In this document: in pieces, positions 48,301 to 59,500 of the stretch | Layout of the letters: each line of letters opens with the position of its first letter | Numbering within the stretch: the first letter of the stretch is position 1 | Source: Coccinella septempunctata | Lineage: Eukaryota; Arthropoda; Insecta; Coleoptera; Coccinellidae | DNA length: 64,000 nt | Assembly: GCF_907165205.1 (NCBI RefSeq) | Contig: NC_058193.1 | Location: 39,902,521 to 39,966,520 of the forward strand | Direction: 5' to 3' | The notes under the pieces: model-generated | What the model saw: only the letters and a program-made list of their open reading frames with translations | What the model was told of the DNA's origin: nothing | Databases searched by the model: none | Made by a program: the position numbers and the translations under genes

Positions 48301-49093
48301 CATAATATAGCCATTCTTTCTGAGACACATAACGTAAAGCGTAAAGCACTGAAGAAAACCATTGTGGAAGTATCGTCTAGATGGTTTTACCTTTCCTCAA
48401 TGCCGCTCTCACGAAAAACACCAAAGAACAAATTTCTTCCGATCCATCCTCGTGAAAGCGCCATCGATACGGAGCGATGAAAACGCAGATTTTCCCGGTG
48501 GAAATGCGGCCCCGTCCGGAAAACGCGAAGCCATTCTCCTCCCCCGGGCCCATTGTTACATTATAGATGGCGTTCCTCTCGCACCGCGATTTTTTATTTT
48601 TGCGATCGCCATTTTTTACACAATCCGTTTATTCCGAGCGTTCCGTTACGATTTTCATTTCGCTTTTCTTCTCTCGGAAGATTAACGAGGTCCCTTTATT
48701 AGGCCGACGTTATTTCGTTATGGACTGTGTTGCGACGGAACCTCCGGTAATGGGTAACTGTCGGCGTGGAGAAGGGGCTTAATAGATAACTCGGTAGGTA
48801 CGTTCGTTTCTCCTTTCTCGCTCGCTCTTGATAAGCCCACCCCTGTTTGTATTTCGAGCCTAGATCGGCGATAATCTGGCTATGCACCTGTGCCTGCGCG
48901 TTATTTTTTCCGGTTTTTCACGACCATATCCGTATTAAAAGGGGATGAAATATTCCGCGTCACTTTATTAGTTATGAGGTACAATTTTATCTTCGGTATA
49001 TGGAAAACAAAAAATTTATTCCAGGATTCTTTTACGCTCCTGGAAAAAAAAACCAGACATAAAAGAATTTCAACGAATTGATTTTGGAATATC
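48301..49093. other. non-coding stretch
   Basis: No supported exon or repeat recognised. Confidence 0.4.
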
Positions 49094-49677
49094 TTTTTGA
49101 GGTGTTCATCGGTTTTGATCATTTCGTTGTCTATTTGTAGCCTACTTTATCTAGTTTATAACCTGATGTCGAGTCTGCAAGAAATTCAATTGAATTTGAT
49201 GGTATACAGGGAAGAACTAAAAGTTGCGATTTCCCCTAAATTTCTGAACACCCTGTGAGGTAATTAGTGACGAACTGTAACTGACAAGGTGATTTACATA
49301 AACTCTAATCATAACACGCAACAGGATAACCGTGTGCCTTGATCAGGAAGTCGGTATGTATTGTTCTTAATGTCTTAATATTATAAATTGCATGAAAAAA
49401 TGTATTTCCTTTCAGGAAGGAGCTATTGACGTGATTTGAACAGGAAAATGTTGAGAGAAGATCATGCCTCGAAAACTCATTCGACTACCCATCATTGCGT
49501 CACTAATTACCTACACAGGGTGTTAAGAAATTTAGAGGAAATTGGCACTTTCAGTTCTACTCTGTTTACCATCGAATTCAATTGAGATTCCCGTAGAATC
49601 GAAATCAGGTGATAAACTAGATGAAATAGGCCACAAACAGACAACAAAATGATCAAAATCTATGCACACCTCAAAAA
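49094..49677. mobile_element. 584-bp fold-back element with about 180-bp inverted arms
   Basis: 49094-49272 pairs with 49497-49677 at roughly 80-85 percent by eye, with a spacer of about 224 bp. Ends are TTTTTGAGGTG and its complement. Shared landmarks include CATCTAGTTTAT, TTCAATTGAATT and ACACCCTGT. There is no open frame of note. Class is unknown. Confidence 0.88.
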
Positions 49678-49750
49678 TTTATCTCGAGATTAATCCGGCC
49701 CAGGAGTATATTTTCCGCTCCTTCGCCATTTTGCAACCATGCCAATATTA

Positions 49751-49860
49751 GGTCCTTTCGTTTGCATAAAAAGTGTAGCACTTTTTTACACTCGGTTTGA
49801 TTTACACCAGTGTTGAGGAGGAGTAGTTTATCTAGATCTCCTTCTGACTATGTGTAGATC
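49751..49860. mobile_element. left half of a TA-flanked fold-back element
   Basis: Begins GGTCCTTTCGTTTGCATAAA after TA and continues through GTGTAGCACTTTTTTACACTC and a TTTACACCAGTGT segment, as in the complete copies at 50069 and 55491. It breaks off near 49860. Confidence 0.75.
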
Positions 49861-49870
49861 TACATCTATA

Positions 49871-50065
49871 ACAAGGTTTTTTTCCAATAAATACAAAATT
49901 ATGAAATTCTACAAATCTATAAGAAGAATCGAAAACAAAAAGCATGTTGAACAGGGGTCAACTGAAACTTCTAACAGTACAGTAACAGTAACAGTAATCT
50001 TTGAATAAATATATGATAATGTATGAAATATATCTCTATCTATATATGGAATAATCTTTTTTATA
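49871..50065. repeat. dispersed repeat, second copy at 40140-40330
   Basis: Shares CCAATAAATACAAA, TATAAGAAGAATCG, CATGTTGAA and TGAATAAATATATGAT with 40140-40330, in the same orientation. It lies between two fold-back copies. Confidence 0.75.
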
Positions 50066-50068
50066 TCA

Positions 50069-50256
50069 GGTCTTTTCGTTTGCATAAAAAGTGTAGCACT
50101 TTTCTACACTCGACTTTAGCATTCGTTTGCTGATTGAATTTACACCAGTGTAGAGGAGATGTAGTTTATATACACTCTAGATAAACTACACTTCCTCTAC
50201 ATTGGTGTAAATCAAATCGAGTGTAGAAAAGTGCTACACTTTTTATGCAAATGACC
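50069..50256. mobile_element. 188-bp fold-back MITE, complete copy
   Basis: Left GGTCTTTTCGTTTGCATAAA and right end TTTTTATGCAAATGACC form arms of about 45 bp (to ACACTCGA). A second inner pairing lies around TAGTTTAT / ATAAACTA. It is the same family as 49751-49860 and 55491-55665. Confidence 0.88.
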
Positions 50257-51099
50257 TTAATAATTTTGCGTGTTCTGGGTACATTTAATTGAAGCACAAC
50301 TCAATTACATAATTTACACATGATTCTTCAAACCACGACACACACAGTATTTGAACTATTCTTGGGAGCACGATGCATTCGCCATTTTGCAACCGCAACC
50401 TTAGTTGCAAAATGGCGAAAGCGCAGTTCGCTCCACAACCCAAAGTCGAGCGTACAGAAATCGCGGAGGATCAACAGACCGTAAAAAATCAATTATCCCC
50501 GATAATAGGAACGGGGACCCGAAATAATAAACATCAATTTCGTTCGATCCCCGAATAAATCCGGATCTACTCCGGCAATACCCCGAAATAACCTTCGAAT
50601 AATCCGGTTAGGCGGTGGCCCCCCATACATCATTACAGATATCGACTCCTCAACTCCGGAAGAAACTGTGCGGCCGCGGGAGATACCCACCGACGCACAC
50701 TTATCAATTAACGCCACGTTTCGCCTATATACGACCCCTTCGATATTCAATTATCGGTTTATTGGAGGAATACCGAGAATCGCGAGGGGTTGCGTACCCC
50801 GAAAAGGGATTATGTATATGGATACCCGGCCATCGACGGGATATTCAAATCGGCGGCGGGGACGTTGAGGAGGTCAAGAACTCCATTGAGGGAGTTCGCG
50901 GTCGGTTTATAAGGAGAAATTGGATTTGTTGTGTAATATTTCCTTATTCGTTCGATGGGGGGGTTAGTAGCGTGAAAGTTATTCCGGGAAATTCCCTTAA
51001 AACTGTCAAGAAAACTTAAATTGCTACAATTCTAACATATATAAACTCAGGACTGAGGCAATTGGATTCGCAACGTTGGAAAGCTGTGAAATTGAATAT
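50257..51099. other. non-coding stretch with a 16-bp palindrome
   Basis: 50378-50393 pairs perfectly with 50404-50419; the arm TTCGCCATTTTGCAAC matches single copies near 49725 and 18837. The rest is GC-richer sequence with no supported exon. Confidence 0.6.
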
Positions 51100-51930
51100 G
51101 TCAAAAGGATTAGTTCAGCTGCAAGTTTACTAATGAAATTTGTAATGAAATCCAGTTTTCTGAGAAAATTGGAGTTCATTTTAGTGCATTCCTTTCGTTT
51201 CACATTTCCGCCTTTGAAAATATTTAATTCTCAAATATTCAGTACGTTCATTCCGATAGGCAGAGTGAATGTAAAAAACCGTTTATCTGTGTTTAACGTT
51301 GTTTTTCTTGTATGCCGTTGAAGATTTCGACGTTTTTCTGATGTTGATATGCGATAAACCGGAGCTGACGACGTTTTTCACTCTTGTCGCATTCTGGAAT
51401 TTTCAGATTTTTACCGTGTGAGGGGGTTTGGCTATAAAAGCAGATTTTCCCCCGCGACGGCTCTCTTTTACTCTTTAGTCTCTTTTGTCACTTTTACGCT
51501 CTGTACTCTCTTTTCTCTGCGATTCGACTTTAATCGTGTGCACGACAAGCCGTTCAGCGAATTTAGAATAAATTTTGTATTACGAAGTTAGTGCTCTTAG
51601 GAATTAATTTTTAGTTTTCGTTTGTTTTTCGCGAGTGCCTGAAATGAAGGAGGTAGGTCCCCGTCTTTACCGTTCAATTTCTTCATTAGACCTACACCGG
51701 TTACTTCTTTGACACTGCTGTACTGTATCGCTTTCTGTTATCTTTTGCCGTACTTTACCCTGTTTCGCGAGTCTGACTTTTCCCTTCGCTATCAGTCATG
51801 GTGCGTAAGCCCTTGGGGTAGTGAAGAGAAAGTCCCGTCAAATCCCTGTTCGCGTTCCTCTTCATAAGTGTTGAAATCGAAATCTCTTCTTTTCTATCAG
51901 TCATGGCGCGTAAGCCCTTGGCGTTACAAA
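51100..51930 (+). repeat. dispersed repeat, possibly LTR-like; longer copy
   Basis: Both flanks match 21295-21665 in opposite orientation. The middle (about 51266-51780), absent from the other copy, has a TATA-like GGCTATAAAAGC near 51431 and AATAAA near 51567 on the plus strand, about 135 bp apart. That layout would suit an LTR with promoter and polyadenylation signal. No retroviral-type genes adjoin it. A solo LTR is one reading; an unrelated insertion is another. Confidence 0.5.
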
Positions 51931-51973
51931 TTCTCGGATCCACTCAGTTATTCGCTCGCTTTACTTCTCGAAC

Positions 51974-52067
51974 ATACAGAGTGATTCGAAACGAGAGCAA
52001 AATCCAGAAACTGGAGATACCACACGTTATTATTCGGACTTTCCATAGGTTTTGAATCACCCTGTAT
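51974..52067. mobile_element. about 94-bp inverted-repeat element
   Basis: Left ATACAGAGTGATTCGAAAC and the reversed right end ATACAGGGTGATTCAAAAC match at 17 of 19 positions. The core is non-coding. Confidence 0.7.
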
Positions 52068-54787
52068 CTGAAATCAGTTCATACAGAGGAAGAGGATTCG
52101 AACCATTATTTTTCAAAAACTTATCCTGTCGGAGGTTTCTGAATTACAGATAATGGACCAAAATTGTGTCATGGTGCATTGTATACATTTTCAATATGTG
52201 GCTGCTAACGAAGAGTAAACTGAACAACCATCCTGCTCTTCAGAGACTAGGCAACGGACCTCGAGTTGCAGCAGCTGTTCCCCTCATCCGTTAGCAATAT
52301 TTCCCCAGCTCCCTCGAAAAGACCACCGATTTCCTCATCGGCGAAATTCATCCCGAACCGAGTGCCCTATCACGAGGCGCAAATAGACGTCTATTTCCCG
52401 AAGAAGTAAGAGCGGCCGGCGCCAAACAATAAATTAATATGCCCCCACTGATTTATATCTACGAACGCGGACCGATCTCCCAAGGAAAGAGCTATTTACT
52501 TTCCGTACCGCTCACGATTAATCGTTTTCATTTCTCCCACCTGTACCCGAACTCGGAAACTACGAAAACGGTTTTCCGGGGACCGTACGTCTCTCCTCGT
52601 AGAAATTTGATATCGATTCGGGGAAGGACCACGCCAGGTTGATCGAGCTAACGAGCAACCTGTTTCGAATTCGGCCTAGAAGTGCAGTCGGTAAACAGAA
52701 CATGGTTCATGATGAACTGTTTTCTGAAAATATTGGGTCAATGAAAACTCGATGTGGAATCTCAGTTTTTTGGCAGTCAAAACAAGGTAGAAACTACGTG
52801 AATCGGTATTCCCATGTTTTGAAGACAAGGTGGACCACCAAAACATCAATCCAACCGAAATAAGCTCTTCGTCATTCGCAGACTTCGACCACCCTTCATC
52901 TCGAGACAGGGAAGGTCCCTTTTCCCCCGATAAAAACCGCAGTCAAGGCTGTCTCCACGCGACCTTCGTGTTCCTTTTCGCCCATAAAAATTTCAACTCG
53001 GATTAGTAGGTACCGCGTCACGCTATAACCTCCAACCTTCGTGCGGATGATTGAAGTGTCTTGGTCGGACCGCGATTGGAATATGATTGGATGAATTATG
53101 GGAGCTTCGATATGGGGAAGTTTGAAGACGAGGCAATCTTCTCATTATATTACCGATGATTTGAATCAATTTCTTGGCTCGTCATGTCTGAAATTCTCAA
53201 TCATCTGTAAGGACTTAAACATCTGAATCTTGAATGTCGATCTATTACTAAACCCTAAAAATTTATAGATTGGAAATCGAGGGACAAATACAATAAGGAT
53301 TGCTTCGTAAAACTAGCAAAATATCATTCCTTCTCTGGTGGAAAACTTAAATCATTTCACGGCCAATACATTCCTGATTAACAATGAAAGATGGGTGTTA
53401 TTCTTCGAACTTCCCCGACTGCAAACAACGCCAATTCTCCTATCGATGTTTATGAATCTGTTGGATATCTAAAGCCGAGGTAAAGCCGATGCAGCACAGC
53501 TTCCACCGTATCGCAGCTCTGGCGTAATCGAATAAAACAACGCTGTGCTTGTAAGCTCGCCGAACAACAGCTTTTTGGTCTGTTTACAGAGTCCGTAAAT
53601 CCTAGGGCATTCACGGTGAACGTTCGCTATCGGAGGCCTATTAATTGTAACGTACGGATGGACACTTGTTTAATGAAATGTATTGTGTTTTCCCATTGAA
53701 TTTCTATGGCTTGAAGTGGCTAGAGATGATTTTAGCGTTTTCATTGTACGTCCGAGGTTCCACCAGACAGACAGACTTCTTCAAGCCAACAAGGCATCTT
53801 CTCCCATGGCTTCAGTGTGGAATTTTATGATTATTCTCTCGAAGAACAACTTTTTATGTTTGTTATTGCTCGAATATAGCTCAGTGGGATTTTTCCCATC
53901 CTCCTTCGCATCACTTTTGCCAGAGGACGTGAGTATTCTGTTGAGAAAAAAAATGAACCCCGCCGTCCGTATATCTACCGAGATACATCCCGGAGATTTC
54001 CCTTTCACCCAAGTTTCACAAAAGGGCCAGTTGGTATTCAGCCCCCAACCGGCGGTCCTGTATATTCCGTACAGAAATACGATCTCTCGAATCCCGAGTA
54101 CCCAGAGGGGTGGTCGGGGTAGAAGCCTCCGTTCGTATACGGTCAGGTCCCCCAAGACCTGATGGGGGCACTTTTGCGGGACGGAAACGTCGACGGGGGA
54201 CGGTCGTCCGTATGTTTGAACGCCGTCCTAGAAGGCAAACGAGGCACTTGTCGTCGTGGACGTGTTTTTTGCGGAATGTGGGACAACTCTCTTTACTCTC
54301 TCTCTTTCTCTCTCTCTCTCGTTTTTATTGCGGTTTTTATAGGGTCGCGATGAATGGACGATGTTGCTCTTTGGAATTAGGACGACGACGACGGGGTGGA
54401 GGCGTTAATTTCCTTATGGCCTTTTTACAACCTCGTCGGGTACTTGGAAATATGGGCGATATGAGGATGTCTGTAATGCGGACGTGTCTAGGAAAACGTG
54501 CTTTTTACTCGTAAACCGGAGTGTTTTCACGCATTTTTACTCGTATAATAAATCAGTCAGGGAGCCAACATTCAGCATCACCCAGGAAAAATGGATTACA
54601 ACAAGCTCTAAGTGAGGAATCGATGAAAATTGTCTTCATCTTAAAAACCATCGTGTGGAACGAGAGAATGTTAACCCAACCAAGACCACAGTTACCAGGA
54701 AAAGATGAATTTCCTGCCATAAAATCCCTAAAATCAACGTCACACGATCGTGGAGGATGTTCGGTATTGAGACAGATGAGCCCCAGG
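52068..54787. other. non-coding stretch before the hAT element
   Basis: No supported exon. A TC-rich run lies near 54296-54320. The open frame at 54521-54814 (97 codons) runs across the hAT insertion boundary and resembles no family I know. The 8-bp GCCCCAGG at 54780-54787 is the left target duplication. Confidence 0.4.
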
Positions 54788-55017
54788 CAGTGGCGGCGCA
54801 AGACCTTAATTTGATGTGGGCAAGATACATTTTGCGAGGCCCTCTGGTGACGCCAGAGGACGTTTTCATGAGAAAGCGACTGATAATAAAAAATGAAATT
54901 TAAGAAATATAGAATTTTCTACTTTCAGCCTAACTCACTTAACTGAACTAATTAATTATCAAGTCATGGCCCACCTGAGATGCTAGATCATGCTTAGTTA
55001 AAAATTTCAAAATAACT

Positions 55018-55176
55018 ACTGAGGACTAGTTCAAATGAACGCGCAACAACCTGTGATTGGATCCATACACAGTGCAAGATTGTGTTGAACTCGGTCAACC
55101 GTTTACATGGTCGCGCGTAATTAATTACGCGTAAACGGTTGCCGGAGTCGCGCGATTCTTTGAACTAGGCCTCAGT
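55018..55176. mobile_element. about 159-bp inverted-repeat element nested in the hAT copy
   Basis: Ends ACTGAGGACTAGTTCAAA (left) and, reversed, ACTGAGGCCTAGTTCAAA match at 17 of 18 positions. An inner palindrome surrounds TAATTAATTA near 55122-55131, with CGTTTAC and GTAAACG arms. Confidence 0.8.
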
Positions 55177-55186
55177 GTATTTAGTA

Positions 55187-55462
55187 GGCTTAGTTCAGAT
55201 GATAGTGCGTAAACGCGCGATCCACAAACCGCGCGACTAAAGATATAGAGGAGTCATATACAAATGTTCATATGGTCGCGCGACATCGCGCGTAGACTCC
55301 ACTGTATCTTAAGGCTTAGTTCAGATGATTCGAACCAGAAACCGGACTACTAAAGATACAGAGGAGTCTACGGGCATATGAACATTTATATTTGACTCCT
55401 CTGTATCTTTAGTCGCGCGGTTTGTGGATAGCGCGTTTACGCGCTATCATCTGAACTAAGCC
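55187..55462. mobile_element. 276-bp fold-back element nested in the hAT copy
   Basis: Arms of about 88 bp: GGCTTAGTTCAGATGATAG at the left and its complement at the right, both containing CGCGCGACTAAAGATA-type sequence. A third partial copy of the same end starts near 55312. CpG-rich words such as TCGCGCG are frequent, unlike the AT-rich surroundings. Confidence 0.85.
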
Positions 55463-55490
55463 TTTTATTCACTTATGTGCATTCAGTATA

Positions 55491-55665
55491 GGTCCTTTCG
55501 TTTGCATAAAAAGTATAGCACTTTTCTACACTCGATTTTAGTATTCGTTTGCTGATTGGATTTACACCTTTTGACTAGGTGTAGATAAAGTACAGCCCCT
55601 CTACACTGGTGTGAATCAACTCGAGTGTAGAAAACTGCTACACTTTTTATGCAAACGAAAGTACC
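55491..55665. mobile_element. 175-bp TA-flanked fold-back MITE nested in the hAT copy
   Basis: Left GGTCCTTTCGTTTGCATAAA and right end TTTTTATGCAAACGAAAGTACC pair over about 45 bp; TA lies on both sides (55489-55490 and 55666-55667). It is the same family as the copies at 49751 and 50069. TA duplications suit a Tc1/mariner-type mobilising enzyme. Confidence 0.88.
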
Positions 55666-56565
55666 TAATATCATAGTCGTATAGAATTATAAACTATATA
55701 CGCCAATTTAGTGAGTCTCAATGACTTTTCTTTAACATCCCTATTTAAGCATGAAAAAATTTCATGGTTTCATGGATTCATTCTGAAAATTGAGTTAATG
55801 TCAAATTGTTGATAACCCAATTAAAGTCTTGTGAAACCCTCTGTTGGACGTCAAGCTCAAGCGGTGTAGTGGATCCTCAAGGTAAGCGTCCACAGTTAAG
55901 TCACTCGGGCGAAAATTATTCGCTTCGAGCGAAATTTCGCAGTACCTAAAACAAAGCGCAATTCATGCAGAGCGAAATTGTCGCGTGTAGAGACCTTTGA
56001 TGCGCTGATAAAAACCAATAGACCACCGACTCGCAGTGAGGGCCCTAGCCCGGCAATTACTCGGTACCAAAACTTTATAATCTTTGCTCGGTACCTCTAC
56101 ACTAGGCGCTTTTTAAAAAGTCGGTCTATTTCATAGAGTTTCTTGATTGAATGTATATGTTAATCGCTGTTTTCATGACAGAACATTCTTTTCCTTTTGG
56201 CTACTCCTTCCTTTCTGAAGTAATTTTGAAGATCAAAACGGTTTTCCTTAATCAACTCTTCGACTCTAATCAATATTCTTTGATACTGTTTGAAAATGTA
56301 CGCAAATGTTGTAAAGTGAAGGAACTTTTAAATTAACTTGTTTAGATTGCTACAGGAATATGTCTCATCCAAACATGTTGGTGGAACTTGAAAATGGCAG
56401 AACAATTATCTGGATATACCCAAAACCCTCAGATTTAGACACGTTCACTGTTTTTATTGCATAAACCTGATGCGAGGGGCTCTTCGGCCCGCGAGGCCCC
56501 TCAAGCCGCGAGGCCGTAGGCCGTCGCCCACGTCGCCTACGCCTTCCGCCGCCACTGGCCCCAGG

Positions 56566-59500
56566 TAAGGTTTCTGTAGCTGTGTGTCATCAATTCAGCT
56601 CAGAAGAGGAATAACTCAAAGATGAACGCTTGTTGTACGTTAGTGAAAAGCATTCCTTCAATTTAGTGATAATTTAATACAGCCACCTGACGATTTACCT
56701 GGAAAATGGTACAGCAGAAGCTGAGAACTACGTCCAGATATGGAATAGAGACCTTCAAATTCATTGCCTACTTTACCACGAGTTTTTTTGAAGGCATTAA
56801 CAAACGCCTCTCACCATCTCACCACAAAAATTAAAAGTATCTGTGTTACTTCATAGTTATGTTCAAAAAACGACCCTTCAACCATCTTTTATCACATATT
56901 GAATGCCATTAGGAGTCTTCTATCTTTTTTTTTCGAGAAATAAAGATCATGAGACAGAAATGTGTTCAAGACTTTGCCAGTTCTAAAATCCAATTTCACT
57001 TCATGTACACGGACATAATTCTCCCCAACATCTACGTTATCGAAACAACTTCGGCCAATTTAATCTCGATCGATCCAGGGCCCCTTTCAGCGTCTTGACC
57101 TATCCGCGGAGCTCCACGAGAAGTCCAATTCGAGAACTTCGGAATAAGAAGAAGAACATCCACTTACCGTCGTACGAATTTCGGCATGAAAAATTGAAAC
57201 GATCGGAAGAATAACGAGACTCGGATAGTCTTCTCGAGAGCGAAAATGCGTCGTGAATTTTTCAGAGGATCAACTCCGGGGAAAAATGATAAAGTTACGC
57301 GGCCAGATGAAAGATGATCGATGGTGAGAGAAACGGGAATTTGGGCCCGCTTACAACGCGGACTCGGCTCGCTGTGGATTACGTTTTCGACGGCGAAAAA
57401 AAAAAGCGAATAATTCATGTGGTGGAGTAACTTTCCCGCGAGCACCTAAACTGTGCCGGAAACGTGGAAAGGAAACTTTATTGGGCTTTTCCCTTGAGGT
57501 GAGAACTTAAAACACAATTTTTCAACAGAAATTTGGGACCGAGTATTCAAGTAAAATCCATAAGAGTGCCTATTTCAAATTCCGTTGGATGAACCTGACA
57601 ATTTTCCTTACTATGAGCGTATGAGGGGGTACGAAGTGAAAAATTACTTTTCTACGACGAATTCTGTTGGCACCCCCAGCTTCTGGCGAAATATGTCACA
57701 ATTAACCAGCCGAAAGAGCCTGCAGTTTCCTCCCATGACACATAAGCGAAAAGTTACACTCAATTTTTTACGTACCAGCTCGAGGATCCGGAGAGGAGTG
57801 GGCTAATGATATGTCTCCGAGGAAATTAAGGGATATTTATGTTTGTCTAGATCCTGCTTTAAGGGAATTACCGCCTTTGCGAAGGATCCCATTAGCCGTG
57901 TCTCTTCGTGTAGTTTCAAGAGCAGCACAGCGAAAAGACGATACGACTTCTACGATAGCAGGAGAACGCCCAGTATTAATTTAACAGAACAATTTTTTGT
58001 GTACCTATGTCCTAGGGTTAGGCGAGTAATCGATTAGAATTTGGGAACAATCTAACCCCAATTTAACCGTTCTCTACATCAAGCTAGTCTAGATCTAGTC
58101 TAAATCACTTTCGTGCCTAGAAGTGAGAAGTAGGACAAACTCAATACAAAAATATTCCGAGATATTCATTGATACTAAATACATATTCTGTTGTAGTCAT
58201 TCTCACAGAGCATAAGGATAAAGCCTTGCCCCTTAGACAGATCCAAAAGGGAGAATTCAATCCTTATTTCTAAATCATCATCATGACTGCTCCATAACAG
58301 TCTTGAACAGAGAGAGGGGTTAAAACGATAATAATTATTATAACTTTTAAGGGGGGTAGATTGACGAGCAACGAACAAACACAAGGCTATCAATATCTCC
58401 CAACGTAAAAATCCATTTTTCTCCTTCAAAGTTACGAGAAAGGGATGTGAACGAGCGGTAAAGTTAGATTGGACCGCAATAGCTGTCTCGAACTTTTTGA
58501 GTGATGTGTATCGGTTTGCATCGTCTGTTCTTGATTGGGGTATCGTTTTCCCGCAACGCGTTTTGTTTAACGAGAGCGATCTACCACCTTGAATATCGGA
58601 TTTTGGTTATTTTTATACCCATTTTTCCACATCGTATCACTGATGGTTTGATATCCTCGAGTTTCCTGGAGTGCATCTCCAGAGGATAGATTTATGGCTA
58701 TTGTTCACCTCATTTCATCTTCTCCAATAGCATATTGATCTGGACTTATAGCCTGTGGCCAGTTGCTCGATGGTATTACGACAATCCCATGTCAGGACAC
58801 TTATCAATATGACAATTCACATCTCTCCAGCTTGGCATAAGAGCTCATTAACGAACCTTTCAGTTTTACCAGTTTACCTCTTATCCCCATTCCGGTAACG
58901 AATATACGAACACATAAAGAACAAACTGATGAGGTCGCGCCAAAAACGCCAACCGCAAATTCACCCCTGGGACAAAAGAGCCCCGGGCGTGGGGGGATGA
59001 TAGATATATGGATATTTCGCGAAATCGATTCTCACATTTCATGGGTGTTTCTCATTTGCGGCAGATTGAGCGAGTTGATGTTCGTTCGGGACGAAGAAAA
59101 ATTGGATTATCCGTCGTAAAATGACGTTTGTGATGGGGATGTTACGATACCAAACTCGTCAAGAATGTAGGCTATGATGTTTCGTTCGTTTTGTGTTTGA
59201 ACTTGATGCTTGGTAATCAAATGATTTTTAAATTGAAAATATGTAAATTTTCCATGGAATAAAGTAGCAAATCTTCTGAAACTTCGTTTAATCGAAATGG
59301 CTAATTGTAGAACACTCTTCGGGTAGACTTCCAATCGACCACAAGCCTCATTTCTTTGAGGGGAAATCGACGAACTCCTGAACACCAACAAGGCGACATA
59401 AGTATCCCTCTTCCTCAAGGATTCCACATCCTCGACGCTCAAGATTGCAGCGTCTACTTGACGACGATTGTTCGTTGTTCCACCTAGTCGAAATTCGGGT

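Larger units (their letters stand above)
54788..56557. mobile_element. hAT-type non-autonomous element, 1770 bp, with 8-bp target duplication
   Basis: The left end is CAGTGGCGGCGCAAGACC and the reversed right end CAGTGGCGGCGGAAGGCG; 15 of 18 positions match. Identical 8-bp sequences GCCCCAGG flank the element at 54780-54787 and 56558-56565. CAGTGGCG-type ends and 8-bp duplications are the signature of the hAT superfamily. I see no transposase, so this copy would depend on an enzyme made elsewhere. Three smaller inverted-repeat elements lie within it. Confidence 0.88.

Noticed and set aside
53140..53180. Minus-strand sequence ending ATC ATC G before GTAATA, considered as the end of the missing TM1 exon
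   Set aside because: The frame has a stop eight codons upstream of the donor and lacks the leucine-rich TM1 sequence.
56465..56557. GC-rich segment that looked like a structured RNA
   Set aside because: It is the right end of the hAT-type element, as shown by the inverted end and the 8-bp duplication.
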